A DNA stretch of 64,000 nt from Liolophura sinensis. Lineage: Eukaryota > Mollusca > Polyplacophora > Chitonida > Chitonidae. Both the position numbers and the translations under genes were made by a program. Positions 40,201 to 45,103 of this stretch are shown in pieces (position 1 is the first letter of the stretch; each line of letters begins with the position of its first letter). The DNA is taken from assembly GCF_032854445.1 (NCBI RefSeq), contig NC_088304.1:1178001-1242000 (forward strand). Direction: 5' to 3'. The notes below the pieces were generated by a model. It saw only the letters and a list, made by a program, of their open reading frames with translations. It ran no database searches and was not told where the DNA came from.

Positions 40201-41787
40201 CTGGTCCCCGACTTCGTCCGCTGTGACAAGGGCATACCACCGGTAAGTGGTCGGAATGGAGGAGACATGGATTCGATACAGAGCCAAACCATTCAATAAA
40301 TATTGTATTTACATCGCTTGTAGGTTTTTCCTTAACAGCTTATCAAAGAAGAAAAAAAGCTCAAGGATTAGGCGGTATTAGTACATATATCAGTATATAC
40401 TGGCTCTGGATGCCAGGTCACATACTAATGCAACAGATGCAGTCTTCCACCGCTTATACCAGCAGTAGCTAGTGGGAATTTCCCTTCGGCTCAGTTGGTA
40501 GAGCGCTGAGATCTGAGTTCAAATCCTGGTATGACCTAGGTAGTTGAACCCTTCCACCATCACACAAAAACTAAGTGGGCGTCATTCCCGATGTCAAAGT
40601 AGGCCTATACTAGCATTAAGTGTACATCAAGTCCAACGTCATTGTACATACTGGCATTAAGTCTTTGCTATGTCCGGTGTTAGTATAGGCCTACACTAGC
40701 ACTAAATGGGCGTCATGTCCGTTGTCAGTGTAGGCCTTTACTAGTACTAAGTCGGCATTAGTCCGACGTCAGTGTAGGCCTACACTACCTTTAGTGGGCA
40801 TCAAGTCTGACGTCATTGTACATCCTAGCATTAAATCGATGTCATGCCCGATTTTAGTACCGACCTATAGTAGCACTTAGTGGGCGCCATTCCCGATGTA
40901 AGTATAGGCCTTCACTAGCATTAAGTAGGCATCAAGTCCGACGTCACTGTAGGCCAATACTAGCATCAAGTGGGCATTAAAATCCGACGCCATGGTACAT
41001 ACTAACATTAAGTTGGTGCCATGTCCGATGTTAGCATAGGCTGACACTAGCACTTAGTTGGTGCCATGCCCGATGTCAGTGTAGGCATACACTGACACTA
41101 AGTGGGCGTCATTCCCGATGTCAGTGTAGGCCTACACTAACACTAAGTGAGCGTCATGCCCGATGTCAGTGTAGGCATACACTGCCACTAAGTGGGCGTC
41201 ATGCTCGATGTCAGTGTAGGCCTACACTGACAATAAGTGGGCGTCATGCCCTATGTCAGTGTAGGCCTTTACTAGCATTAAGGGGCAGCATGTGTGATGT
41301 CATTATATATTAGAATTAAGTGAGTATCATGTCAGATTTCACTATACATTGGTATTAAGGCAGATCAATACACATCAACAAAAAAAAATAGATAAATATG
41401 TAGATTACTGCATTTTTAGCTTTTTTCAAGTGATACGATTGGCTTGATTCTAATTGATTCATTCACCTTATAAGGCCATTTAAGAATTTTGTGTGAAGTT
41501 ATATTAATTCCTTATCAGAAAAACTTAAGTGTTGACATCAAAAGTATCATTTTTAGGCCTTTATGTGTTTCTGAAAGGGTATCTTTACTTCTTAAAAACT
41601 TGTGCCAATTGCAGATGCTGACAGGATATTTTTTTCTTTGCAGGAAGTGTTGAACGGGCTGAGAGCTAAAGGTCACGACGTTCAGGTACGTCAGGTGACG
41701 TCAGTATGTCAAGGTGTTCTGCACCGGAACGACAGCCTGGATGCATGCTCAGATCGGCGGAAAGGCGGTGTACCAGATGGTTACTAG
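7253..41787 (+). CDS. GGT1-like: Gamma-glutamyltranspeptidase, 12 coding exons
   Basis: Type II membrane ectoenzyme that starts extracellular glutathione breakdown by transferring or hydrolysing the gamma-glutamyl group. Coding exons, all phase-consistent with GT-AG introns: 7253-7266, 13184-13456, 21663-21788, 24410-24510, 25980-26178, 26696-26859, 31534-31683, 32480-32619, 34026-34216, 36889-37129, 40129-40242, 41644-41787. The joined length is 1857 nt (about 618 codons), slightly longer than typical animal GGTs. Visible family landmarks are a short cytoplasmic N-terminus and hydrophobic anchor, [28 protein letters not shown] with the nucleophilic Thr, NNEMDDF, PLSSM, GASGG and the C-terminal RKGGVPDGY. 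Exon 2 has an in-frame TAG at 13269-13271, so this haplotype or assembly is formally interrupted, though all later motifs are intact. Introns are enlarged by minisatellites. GGT1 versus GGT5 orthology cannot be decided by eye. Confidence 0.93.
7521..7564 (+). mobile_element. SINE family A, 3' end fragment
   Basis: GAAATATTCTTGAGTACACC followed by AATCAAATAAATAAAT. Only the tail end of the element remains, inside GGT intron 1. Confidence 0.7.
7955..8230. repeat. 25-bp minisatellite, about 11 copies
   Basis: Units of the form CACAAAAACACTTGTGTTGT plus about five variable bases. Each unit contains inverted ACAC/GTGT words, so it can pair with itself and with its neighbours. It lies in GGT intron 1. 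Open frames on both strands across it are by-products. Confidence 0.9.
8231..9135. other. GGT intron 1, no gene
   Basis: Dispersed AACACAAG and TTGTGTT words continue to about 8490 beyond the 25-bp array. Three imperfect copies of a 30-bp unit (AGTGTACAATGAGTCGC-like) lie at 8770-8835. No exon supported. Confidence 0.5.
9136..9345. repeat. 60-bp minisatellite, 3.5 copies
   Basis: TGTCACTCATTGCAAGTTAA occurs at 9151, 9211 and 9271 with near-identical 60-bp units, ending in a divergent partial copy. It lies in GGT intron 1. Confidence 0.9.
9346..10300. other. GGT intron 1, no gene
   Basis: A short open frame on the minus strand at 9640-9834 has no exon signals or recognisable domain. Nothing else supported. 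Confidence 0.4.
10301..10570 (-). mobile_element. SINE family A, full length with tRNA head
   Basis: Reverse-oriented. An AAAT-type tail lies at the left and a tRNA-like head at the right (reverse complement contains GGCTCAGTTGATTAGC as A box and GAGTTCAAGTCC as B box). Flanks CGCCAATAACTG (10292-10303) and CGCCGATAATTG (10570-10581) look like a target-site duplication with two differences. Confidence 0.88.
10835..11156 (+). mobile_element. SINE family B, near full length
   Basis: Head around 10835-10900, body with GACCCGTATCAGTATAATGG and CAACAAGGAGGCACATTACA, then GTTAAACCCCAAGCACTCAC and an (ACTC)n tail. It lies in GGT intron 1. Confidence 0.85.
11157..12599. other. GGT intron 1, no gene
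   Basis: AT-rich intronic sequence without arrays, SINE bodies or credible exons. Confidence 0.45.
12600..12930. repeat. About 105-bp tandem repeat, three copies
   Basis: ATTGTCACCTTAGTGAGATT recurs at 12626 and 12731 with a third diverged copy further right. Each unit also contains CAAAATGATAACACC and CGTGACAGTGTG. It lies just upstream of GGT exon 2. Confidence 0.8.
12985..13170 (+). repeat. Dispersed repeat family D, copy 1
   Basis: Begins near ATCATTTCCGAATATTCCC and ends near CTTCGTTTTATAATACCTTT. It is clearly related to 33780-33965 and more weakly to 44262-44390. It ends about 13 bp before the exon 2 acceptor, so it probably supplies that branch-point region. Confidence 0.65.
13184..13456 (+). 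CDS. GGT1-like: GGT exon 2: membrane anchor and stem, with in-frame TAG
   Basis: Acceptor CTCCTGCAG at 13175-13183 and donor GTAAGT at 13457. The frame begins [19 protein letters not shown] (hydrophobic anchor). It ends with the family segment [19 protein letters not shown], which precedes the mature enzyme core. Between them lies TAG at 13269-13271 in the same frame. Read from about 13240 in the next frame, the DNA gives a hydrophobic [11 protein letters not shown] run, so either two compensating one-base indels or a simple nonsense change could explain the break. Confidence 0.85.
13269..13271 (+). other. In-frame stop in GGT exon 2
   Basis: The codon TAG is in register both with TAT at 13185 upstream and GGC at 13380 downstream. 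Unless it is corrected by assembly polishing, allelic variation or alternative splicing, it would truncate the protein right after the membrane anchor. Confidence 0.85.
13457..14590. other. GGT intron 2, first part, no gene
   Basis: A 117-codon open frame at 13676-14029 has no recognisable domain or splice context. Non-coding by default. Confidence 0.4.
14591..14720 (-). mobile_element. SINE family A, diverged fragment
   Basis: Reverse-oriented tail (ATTTATTTGTTCG) plus body remnants (GGATATTTCACTCATAATAT, GAGCCCGGGAGAAACCCAC). It lacks the head. Confidence 0.65.
14990..15296 (-). mobile_element. SINE family A, complete, with 11-bp target duplication
   Basis: Best-preserved copy. From left to right: (TTTA)n tail, GTGTTTCACGCTGTACTCA, the GGCCAACATTATGGTGG and CCATCCGCAGGTTGCTGG segments, and the tRNA-like head. 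The reverse complement of the head has TGGCTCAATTGGTTAGCGC as A box and a GAGTTCAAGTC B box. GTATGGGTTAT flanks it at 14979-14989 and 15297-15307, a perfect target-site duplication. A short internal duplication near the head (CTCCTGAATAATT versus CTCCTGGGTCATT) makes it slightly longer than other copies. Confidence 0.93.
15676..15778 (+). mobile_element. SINE family A, 3' half
   Basis: GCGGTTTCCTCTCACCATAA through GTACGGCGTAAAACACCAAT and an AAAT-repeat tail. The head and first half are missing. Confidence 0.85.
15836..16172 (-). mobile_element. SINE family B variant, reversed, with head
   Basis: Left edge CAGTACTTAACAATTTTCAG, right edge a tRNA-like head (reverse complement contains GGTGACCTAATGGTTAG). 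It is intact enough to define the length of this subfamily at about 335 bp. Confidence 0.8.
16175..16792. other. GGT intron 2, no gene
   Basis: No array, SINE body or credible exon identified. Confidence 0.4.
16793..17014 (+). mobile_element. SINE family A, full length, diverged
   Basis: Starts with tRNA-like GTTGCCTAGTGGTTAGAGTG, passes through CAGCAACCTGCGAATGGTCA and ends with GTAAAACACCAATGAAATAA. Head and tail are both present. Confidence 0.85.
17150..19447 (+). pseudogene. Broken non-LTR retrotransposon, reverse transcriptase remnant
   Basis: Degraded LINE in GGT intron 2. Pieces in several frames include a region before the polymerase ending in PPWFDQDL-like residues (around 17260). 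Then come a polymerase N-terminal part with [11 protein letters not shown] (near 17778), an AFDSVSDDM block (near 18045), the GVPQGS motif (near 18199) and the catalytic YADD at about 18291. A thumb and C-terminal part (18321-18851) ends in [16 protein letters not shown]-like residues. Frame changes near 17600, 17910 and 18330 and stop codons break it. The 5' endonuclease end is missing. The 3' end carries tandem AACCATA copies (19428-19447), like the short repeat tails of Jockey/CR1-group elements. Clade assignment is not certain. Confidence 0.88.
20036..20275. repeat. 42-bp minisatellite, about 5.7 copies
   Basis: GTGAAATATGATGTGCTACG plus CAAATAGTGCTGTATATTGC units at 42-bp steps (for example 20036, 20078, 20120). 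It lies in GGT intron 2. Minus-strand open frames over it are by-products. Confidence 0.9.
20527..20815 (+). mobile_element. SINE family B variant, 5' and middle parts
   Basis: Head CGCTTCGGTGGGCTAGTGGT, B-box-like stretch and middle part GACCCAGTGTCAGTATAATG. Its 3' region is expanded into the 39-bp array described next. Confidence 0.85.
20786..21135. repeat. 39-bp array derived from the SINE 3' region, 9 copies
   Basis: Units TGACTGCTCGTCGGCATATG plus about 19 bases (GATGAGGAATTACACCCAA). The unit equals the element's own CGTCGGCATATGACTGAGGA segment. The array ends by returning to the normal element end (GAAGAATTGTTAAGTA). Open frames on both strands result from a 39-bp period. Confidence 0.9.
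21663..21788 (+). CDS. GGT1-like: GGT exon 3
   Basis: Acceptor TCTGGATTCAG and donor GGTAAGTTCC. Encodes [18 protein letters not shown] and the GIGGG segment of the GGT large subunit, in phase with exons 2 and 4. Confidence 0.96.
22195..24140. repeat. 63-bp minisatellite with short and long units, about 33 copies
   Basis: Long unit about 63 bp: CTGTCTATTTGGGTTTTAGC, GACACAAATTACGGTAGTGA, CCATGAACGGTCCCAGTGTC. Short unit lacks the TAGTGACCATGAACGG segment. Long and short forms alternate in blocks. Multiple frames on both strands remain open and give rise to many repetitive predicted peptides; none looks like a gene. It fills most of GGT intron 3. Confidence 0.93.
24410..24510 (+). CDS. GGT1-like: GGT exon 4
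   Basis: Acceptor CTTCTCTAG, donor CGGTGAGT. Encodes [19 protein letters not shown]; the Arg (codon 24441-24443) corresponds to the glutamate-binding arginine of GGTs. The 3' part and its donor are the seed of the adjacent array. Confidence 0.95.
24475..25060. repeat. 80-bp array copied from the exon 4 3' end and donor
   Basis: Exon 4 ends ATGTACGTGAACAAGTCTAA ... CTCGGTGAGT. Downstream copies at about 80-bp spacing read CATGTATGTGAACACGTCG, then a TCTCC...CTCG(A/G)(C/T)GAG stretch matching the exon-donor junction. About seven copies are visible. Most have lost a usable GT at the junction position (GACGAGT), and a few keep GTGTGT or GTATGT. Confidence 0.85.
25060..25740. repeat. 74-bp array, diverged sister of the exon 4-derived array
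   Basis: Units of 74 bp start ACATGTATGTGTTGACAAGG and end CCCACAGTCATCCTAAGT. The shared ACATGTATGTG start and CCCACA(A/G)TCATCCT end tie it to the preceding 80-bp array, while the centre differs (GCCGTCACTAACTCCGGCGA). About nine copies. Confidence 0.85.
25980..26178 (+). CDS. GGT1-like: GGT exon 5
   Basis: Acceptor CGCCGCTAG and donor CGGTGAGT. Encodes [20 protein letters not shown] and [15 protein letters not shown], the conserved VPGE block of the large subunit. Confidence 0.97.
26180..26694. other. GGT intron 5, degenerate GGATGGGTG-rich sequence
   Basis: A G/T-rich stretch with loosely repeated GTGGATA and GGGTGGAT words (about 26240-26590), probably an old decayed minisatellite. No exon. 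Confidence 0.5.
26696..26859 (+). CDS. GGT1-like: GGT exon 6
   Basis: Acceptor CTTTCATCAG, donor GGGTAAGG. Encodes [20 protein letters not shown] followed by YNGSLT, the EGP.AFYNGS block of GGTs. The open frame continues past the donor to 26906, but the phase-1 donor matches exon 7. Confidence 0.96.
27146..27277 (+). mobile_element. SINE family A, 3' half
   Basis: ACCTGCGGATTGTCCTGGGT through GTGTAAAACACCAAACAAAT and an AAAT tail. It abuts the left edge of the 41-bp array. Confidence 0.85.
27278..30600. repeat. 41-bp satellite array, about 81 copies
   Basis: Unit TGCATTGTACTGGGTGCAGT plus AATGACATTCTCATATCTACG, 41 bp, highly homogeneous. Unit variants (GACATCCTC, GACATTTTC...CTAAGTG, GGCATTC) recur in the same order 574 bp apart (for example 27991 and 28565, 28281 and 28855), showing a 14-unit higher-order duplication. 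It lies in GGT intron 6. No open frame persists because 41 is not a multiple of three. Confidence 0.97.
30601..31188. other. GGT intron 6, no gene
   Basis: Single-copy-looking intronic sequence between the 41-bp array and the foldback element. Confidence 0.45.
31189..31335. repeat. Foldback (long hairpin) element
   Basis: Arms 31189-31237 and 31287-31335, 49 nt each, are inverted copies with five mismatches; the spacer is 49 nt. The transcript would form a long stem. It could be a small foldback transposon or a hairpin RNA precursor, and the sequence alone does not separate these. Confidence 0.85.
31534..31683 (+). CDS. GGT1-like: GGT exon 7
   Basis: Acceptor CGCCACCCACAG, donor CGGTGAGA. 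Encodes [20 protein letters not shown] and [15 protein letters not shown], matching the G.(I/V)TAEDL and ...LILNIL blocks of the family. Confidence 0.96.
31762..32478. repeat. Array copied from the exon 8 acceptor and exon start
   Basis: Genuine junction: CCGTTGTGCAG then GATACAACCTTACACAAGCTGACG. Upstream, about twelve copies spaced 45-60 bp read CCTTTGTGCA(G/A)GATATAAC, CACTCAGGCTGACGTC, TATATTT. Several keep the pyrimidine tract plus CAG and so form decoy 3' splice sites. Later copies (32160-32460) are longer and include GGCTGACGTCTCTGTTTCCC. Confidence 0.9.
32480..32619 (+). CDS. GGT1-like: GGT exon 8
   Basis: Donor AAGGTAAGC. Encodes [20 protein letters not shown], the (H)R(I/V)VEAF.(F/Y)AYAKR block of GGTs. 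The first bases are the seed of the upstream array. Confidence 0.96.
32620..33779. other. GGT intron 8, no gene
   Basis: AT-rich intronic sequence; no array or credible exon. Confidence 0.45.
33780..33965 (+). repeat. Dispersed repeat family D, copy 2
   Basis: TGATGACGTCATTTCTGAAT through CTTCGTTTTATAATACCTTT, paralleling 12985-13170 over about 180 bp. It ends about 60 bp before the exon 9 acceptor. Confidence 0.65.
34026..34216 (+). CDS. GGT1-like: GGT exon 9: catalytic threonine
   Basis: Acceptor CATTCCGCAG. Encodes the end of the large subunit and the start of the small subunit, [20 protein letters not shown]. The Thr codon 34149-34151 is the expected autocleavage nucleophile. The donor GTAAGT starts at 34217, within the codon for the Tyr of the INLYFGS motif, so unspliced reading gives an immediate TAG. 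Confidence 0.97.
34146..36440. repeat. About 86-bp array copied from the exon 9 3' end and donor, about 26 copies
   Basis: Each unit repeats exon 9 from the catalytic-threonine codon (GGTACCGCCCACCTGTCAGT) to the end of coding sequence, plus the donor (TATAGTAAGTTATAATTT). Many units keep GTAAGT as a decoy donor. Coding frames have decayed: early stops, TAAAATGAAC variants. An eight-unit block of about 687 bp is duplicated (34274 onward and 34961 onward). Confidence 0.95.
36889..37129 (+). CDS. GGT1-like: GGT exon 10: substrate-binding core of small subunit
   Basis: Acceptor TTATTCACAG; the first T completes the Tyr codon of the INLYFGS motif. Encodes [32 protein letters not shown] (paired Ser codons 37031-37036) and [14 protein letters not shown]. 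These correspond to the Glu/Asp, Ser-Ser and Gly-Gly substrate contacts of GGTs. Donor GTAACA at 37130 is weak but phase-correct. Confidence 0.97.
37130..38929. other. GGT intron 10, no gene
   Basis: No exon or array supported up to the 56-bp repeat. Short tandem similarity around 38510-38660 (AGCTAG(C/G)TCTTAGTCT) suggests an old four-copy duplication. Confidence 0.45.
38925..39375. repeat. 56-bp minisatellite, about 8 copies
   Basis: TCAGTGATAGGATATGCAGA, TATATGGTGTCAGTAATCCT, CATATTGGGCAAGGCG units at 56-bp spacing (38981, 39037, and on). It lies in GGT intron 10. Confidence 0.92.
39813..39975 (-). mobile_element. SINE family A, 5'-truncated copy
   Basis: Reverse-oriented TTTATTTATTTGATTGG tail, GTATTTTACGCCGTACTC and CCATCCGCAGGTTGATGG segments. 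The head is missing. Confidence 0.85.
40129..40242 (+). CDS. GGT1-like: GGT exon 11
   Basis: Acceptor GGCGTTACAG, donor CCGGTAAGT. Encodes [20 protein letters not shown] and LVP, the (L)WFG.D...A...PR.H.QL.P block near the C-terminus of GGTs. Confidence 0.97.
40475..40580 (+). mobile_element. tRNA-derived remnant, probably a SINE head
   Basis: CTTCGGCTCAGTTGGTAGAG is a good pol III A box and GAGTTCAAATCC a B box, but they are too close together for a tRNA. No acceptor or anticodon arms can be drawn, so it is not called a tRNA gene. Confidence 0.5.
40560..41300. repeat. 45-60-bp tandem repeat in GGT intron 11
   Basis: AAGTGGGCGTCATGCCCGAT, GTCAGTGTAGGCCTACACTG units. The right half is a regular 45-bp array (CGATGTCAGT at 41071, 41116, 41161, 41206), while left copies are longer and diverged. 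Confidence 0.88.
41644..41787 (+). CDS. GGT1-like: GGT exon 12: C-terminus
   Basis: Acceptor TTTCTTTGCAG. Encodes [14 protein letters not shown] through [12 protein letters not shown] and stop TAG at 41785-41787. The ending matches the SD.RKGG.P.GY terminus of animal GGTs. The GTACGT at 41686 is an unused donor-like site: reading through it gives the conserved ending. Confidence 0.95.
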   Translation, partial: EVLNGLRAKGHDVQVRQVTSVCQGVLHRNDSLDACSDRRKGGVPDGY

Positions 41788-42525
41788 GGATTAGTTACGC
41801 TGGGCCACGACGCCATCTTGGCATCGACCGTTGATTGGAGGGATTTAAATGTCAGCTCGGCTTGATGGCATTCAGGGGGAGATCGAGGCATTCACGCCGC
41901 TGATATTTATCCCGTCCAAACCCAGAAATCACTATCTGTTTTTGTTTGACCTCGTCATATTTGTTTGGTATTGCTAATGGTGTTTCTCTGCCATGTCAGA
42001 ACAAATCTCACTTATCTCTGTTATGTTATAATCATTTTGTACCACGTGCACATGTAAGCTACCTCTCACTTTGCACACAGCGTAATCTATGTTACAGAAA
42101 GCGTGACGTAGTGGGCAGAAAGTCTGACATAATGCACACAGTGCAGAAAGTTGTACTGAAAATGGACATATTACATATCATTTTTAAACTTGCTCAGCAT
42201 TTTTTTGTTTCAAAGCATTATTCTTTTCAACGTTTCTTCTTTTACTACACACCATACCTGTTTATATAATCATCGGAAAATGGGTGAACATAAGACCAAC
42301 ATAGTTACTTGAGAAGATCTGATTAATTCAAAAGTGAATTTTCTTTTTTTCTTTATACATGCCAAATAACTGCTATACGGTGCTGTTTTCACTGTTACAT
42401 TTACATATGAAAATATTTGGCGTTGTTCTTTTAGACGGTATAATTTTGTATTTTCTGAAGCGAAACCGCAAAATACAATTCACATTGTTTGTATGGATGT
42501 ACATGGAAGTAAATGTTTTATATGA

Positions 42526-42537
42526 TCATTGATATAC

Positions 42538-42569
<32 letters not shown>

Positions 42570-42595
42570 TTTATATATATATAGTATATCAATGA
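42526..42595. repeat. AT-rich palindrome in GGT 3' UTR
   Basis: Perfect 15-nt arms TCATTGATATACTAT and ATAGTATATCAATGA flank a 40-bp alternating AT core, forming a cruciform or RNA hairpin. Confidence 0.85.
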
Positions 42596-42691
42596 TTCAT
42601 GCCCAATTAAATGATTTTAAACTCCGTGTATAAGAATTGAATGCGATAAAAATTCCATGATATTACATTCTCAACTGTCTGTTGTTCTTGC

Positions 42692-42697
42692 AATAAA
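42692..42697 (+). terminator. Candidate poly(A) signal of the GGT gene
   Basis: AATAAA about 905 bp after the stop codon. It implies a 3' UTR of about 925 nt that includes the AT palindrome. Inferred from motif only. Confidence 0.45.
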
Positions 42698-42965
42698 CAC
42701 TGGAACTCCTATAACACTTTTTCATTGAACAAGGTAAAAATGTATGGCAAAATTATTGATAAAACGCAATGGGGATACATGATTATCTCTTTATTGTATT
42801 TTAAGTACGTTTAAGATAACTTAAACGACAGCGTTAGGACAGCGTTTATGGTCGAGTATCACTCTTAAATAGCAGTATTACCACTGTTTATTTGAAAATC
42901 CCCGCGATTGCTAAAGCTTGTATATGATTTACATTGAGAGTAATGCGAATCCAAACATCGAATCA

Positions 42966-43204
42966 CCCAGGAGCTTCTCACAAGAACGGTCGCTGTGAAT
43001 TCAGTTCATATTGGCTTCCTCTCGTGTCGTAAGTGGGAAGGTCTGACAGCAACCTGCAGATGGTTGTGGATTCCCCCCCCCCCCCCCCCACACCACCATT
43101 TCTCTACCTGGCTTAATCCCACTATAATGCTGGCTGTCACAGACTAAGTGAAATGTTCTTGAGTATGGCGAAAAGCACTAACCAAATAAATAAATAAATA
43201 AATA
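42966..43204 (+). mobile_element. SINE family A, full-length-like, diverged
   Basis: CACAAGAACGGTCGCTGTGA through CAGCAACCTGCAGATGGTTG to an AAAT tail. A poly-C run (43073-43090) interrupts the body. Confidence 0.8.
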
Positions 43205-43579
43205 ATCGTTAAATCCGACATTCATAGACGTCTCGTAGACCATAAGGCGATAAGGCGATAATCGCAGACGTCTCGTAGACCATAAAACACTGTCCCAAGG
43301 CCATAATCGCAAGATCCATTTCCACAAAAACAGAAAAAAAACAGAGACACTAGTTCCCCAGTGAATGTCAAAAATGACATATATATATATATATATAGTA
43401 AATAAAGTTCATAACATGTAATTAAGAGAGAAGACATTTGATATTGCATGAGGACATACAAATCCTATTTCAAACCCGTAGTGCTTGAAAAATGTCCAAG
43501 TAGAATACAAATATAGGTATTTCAGTCATGCTCTCAAGTCGTATGTGGGACGATCTGCCATGCAGGAACCTGGGGCATG

Positions 43580-44200
43580 GGGCCTGGGGATTATCACAAT
43601 TCGAATGCGTCAGGTCAGACCTGGCCATTATGGTATTCACACGGATGATCACAATTCGAATGCGTCAGGTCAAACCTGGCCACCATGGTATTCACACGGA
43701 TGATCACAATTCGAATGCGTCAGACCAGACCTGGCCACCATGGTATTCACGCGGATGACCACAATTTGGATGCGTCAGGTCAGATGGTATTCACGAGGAA
43801 GATCACAATTTGAATGCGTCAGGTCAGACCTTGCCATCATGGTATTCACGAGGATGACCACAGTTCGGATGCGTCAGGTCAGACCTAGCCATTATGGTAT
43901 TCACGCGGATGATTGCAATTCGAATGCGTCAGGTCAGACCTGGCCACCATGGTATTCACGCGGATGATTGCAATTCGAATGCGTCAGGTCAGACCTGGCC
44001 ACCATGGTATTCACACGGATGATCACAATTCGAATGCGTCAGACCAGACCTGGCCACCATGGTATTCACGCGGATGACCACAATTCGGATGCGTCAGGTC
44101 AGATGGTATTCACGAGGATGATCACAATTCGAATACGTCAGATCAGACCTGGCCATTATGGTATTCACGCGGATGATTACAATTCGGATGCTGTCAAAAC
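43580..44200. repeat. 55-bp minisatellite with 37-bp short units, about 11 copies
   Basis: TGGTATTCACACGGATGATC, ACAATTCGAATGCGTCAGGT, CAGACCTGGCCACCA at 55-bp steps (43631, 43686, 43741). Some units lack the CAGACCTGGCCACC part. Serial open frames here are not genes. Confidence 0.92.
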
Positions 44201-44261
44201 AACTTTGTTGTGGAAGAGCCCAAATATGGGACGCAAAGTTGCTCCCACGTTCCCAATATGT

Positions 44262-44390
44262 TCATCGATGATGTCATTTCAAAATATTCCCTAGCAGTGA
44301 CGGGAAAAATGCATGAAATAGAAGTGTTATTAAGAAATATAAAATATGCCTCATGAGTGAACATTTTTTTCTCATTTTGGAGAGATATTT
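44262..44390 (+). repeat. Dispersed repeat family D, copy 3 (partial)
   Basis: ATCGATGATGTCATTTCAAA and AAGAAATATAAAATATGCCT match the other family D copies at 12985 and 33780. Confidence 0.55.
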
Positions 44391-44399
44391 TTCTTTATC

Positions 44400-44452
44400 G
44401 CCACGATTTGGCTGAAATATTGCCGATGTGGCGTTAAGCCATAATCATTCAT
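44400..44452 (+). mobile_element. SINE family C, 3' end fragment
   Basis: ATTTGGCTGAAATATTGCCG, ATGTGGCGTTAAGCCATAAT and an (ATTC)n tail. It differs from families A and B but shares the GGCGTTAA-type end. It is directly followed by SINE B copies. Confidence 0.55.
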
Positions 44453-44463
44453 TCGAAGTCGGG

Positions 44464-44782
44464 GACAGACCTTGATAGCACAGATAGAGGGTTGGCTTCG
44501 GGGCGGTAGATCCAGGCTCAATCCTAGTTTGTGTCACACCTAAGACCTTAAAAGAGGAAGTTGTTCCTCGCTTAGTTGACCCGTATCAGTATAATGGCTC
44601 GGGTGAAGCGGCTTACTTGCCTTTGGTAAGTCGTCTCAGTGAAGCAGCACTAGATAAAAGAGCGATGGAAATCCGTCCTGCTACACGGAAGCACATTACA
44701 TACACTCTAAGGATTCCTTCGTCATCATATGACTGAAAAATGGTTAAGTGCGACGTTAAACCCCAAGCACTCACTCACTCAC
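44464..44782 (+). mobile_element. SINE family B, complete, with 11-bp target duplication
   Basis: Head near GGGTTGGCTTCGGGGCGGTA, body GACCCGTATCAGTATAATGG, end GTTAAACCCCAAGCACTCAC and (ACTC)n. TCGAAGTCGGG occurs at 44453-44463 and 44783-44793 as direct flanking repeats, indicating insertion into the neighbouring SINE B. Confidence 0.85.
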
Positions 44783-45103
44783 TCGAAGTCGGGAGACCCC
44801 GGAATCAAACACGGGTCGGGCCATACCATACTTTTAAAATGGTACTTTCTGCTGCCTCGCTTGGCGCTCAGCAGTGAGTGGTTGCAGCAAGGAAACATGA
44901 CTGGTTGGCCCGGTGTCAGTATAATGTGATACGGTGGGGTGTCTTCGGCATGATGCTTCAGTGGTGGCAGAACTTTGGCAGCATGGATTCGCCCTGTCAT
45001 TAGAAGACATAATATATGTGCACACACATAATGACTCCTCGTCGTCATATGACTGAAAACTTCTTAAGCACGACGTTAAAACCCAAGCATACATACATAC
45101 ATT
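44783..45103 (+). mobile_element. SINE family B variant, older target element
   Basis: Continues from CGAAGTCGGGAGACCCCGGA through CCCGGTGTCAGTATAATGTG to ACGACGTTAAAACCCAAGC and a (CATA)n tail. Same subfamily as 15836 and 20527. Confidence 0.8.

Noticed and set aside
40483-40540. tRNA gene
   Set aside because: A and B boxes are present, but spacing is too short and no acceptor or anticodon stem can be drawn; treated as a SINE remnant.
41686-41691. Splice donor GTACGT inside the last GGT exon
   Set aside because: Reading straight through gives the conserved SD.RKGG.P.GY C-terminus and a stop, so the site is not needed.
43485-44294. Chain of open frames with TIRMRQ-type repeats
   Set aside because: Translations of the 55-bp minisatellite in three frames.
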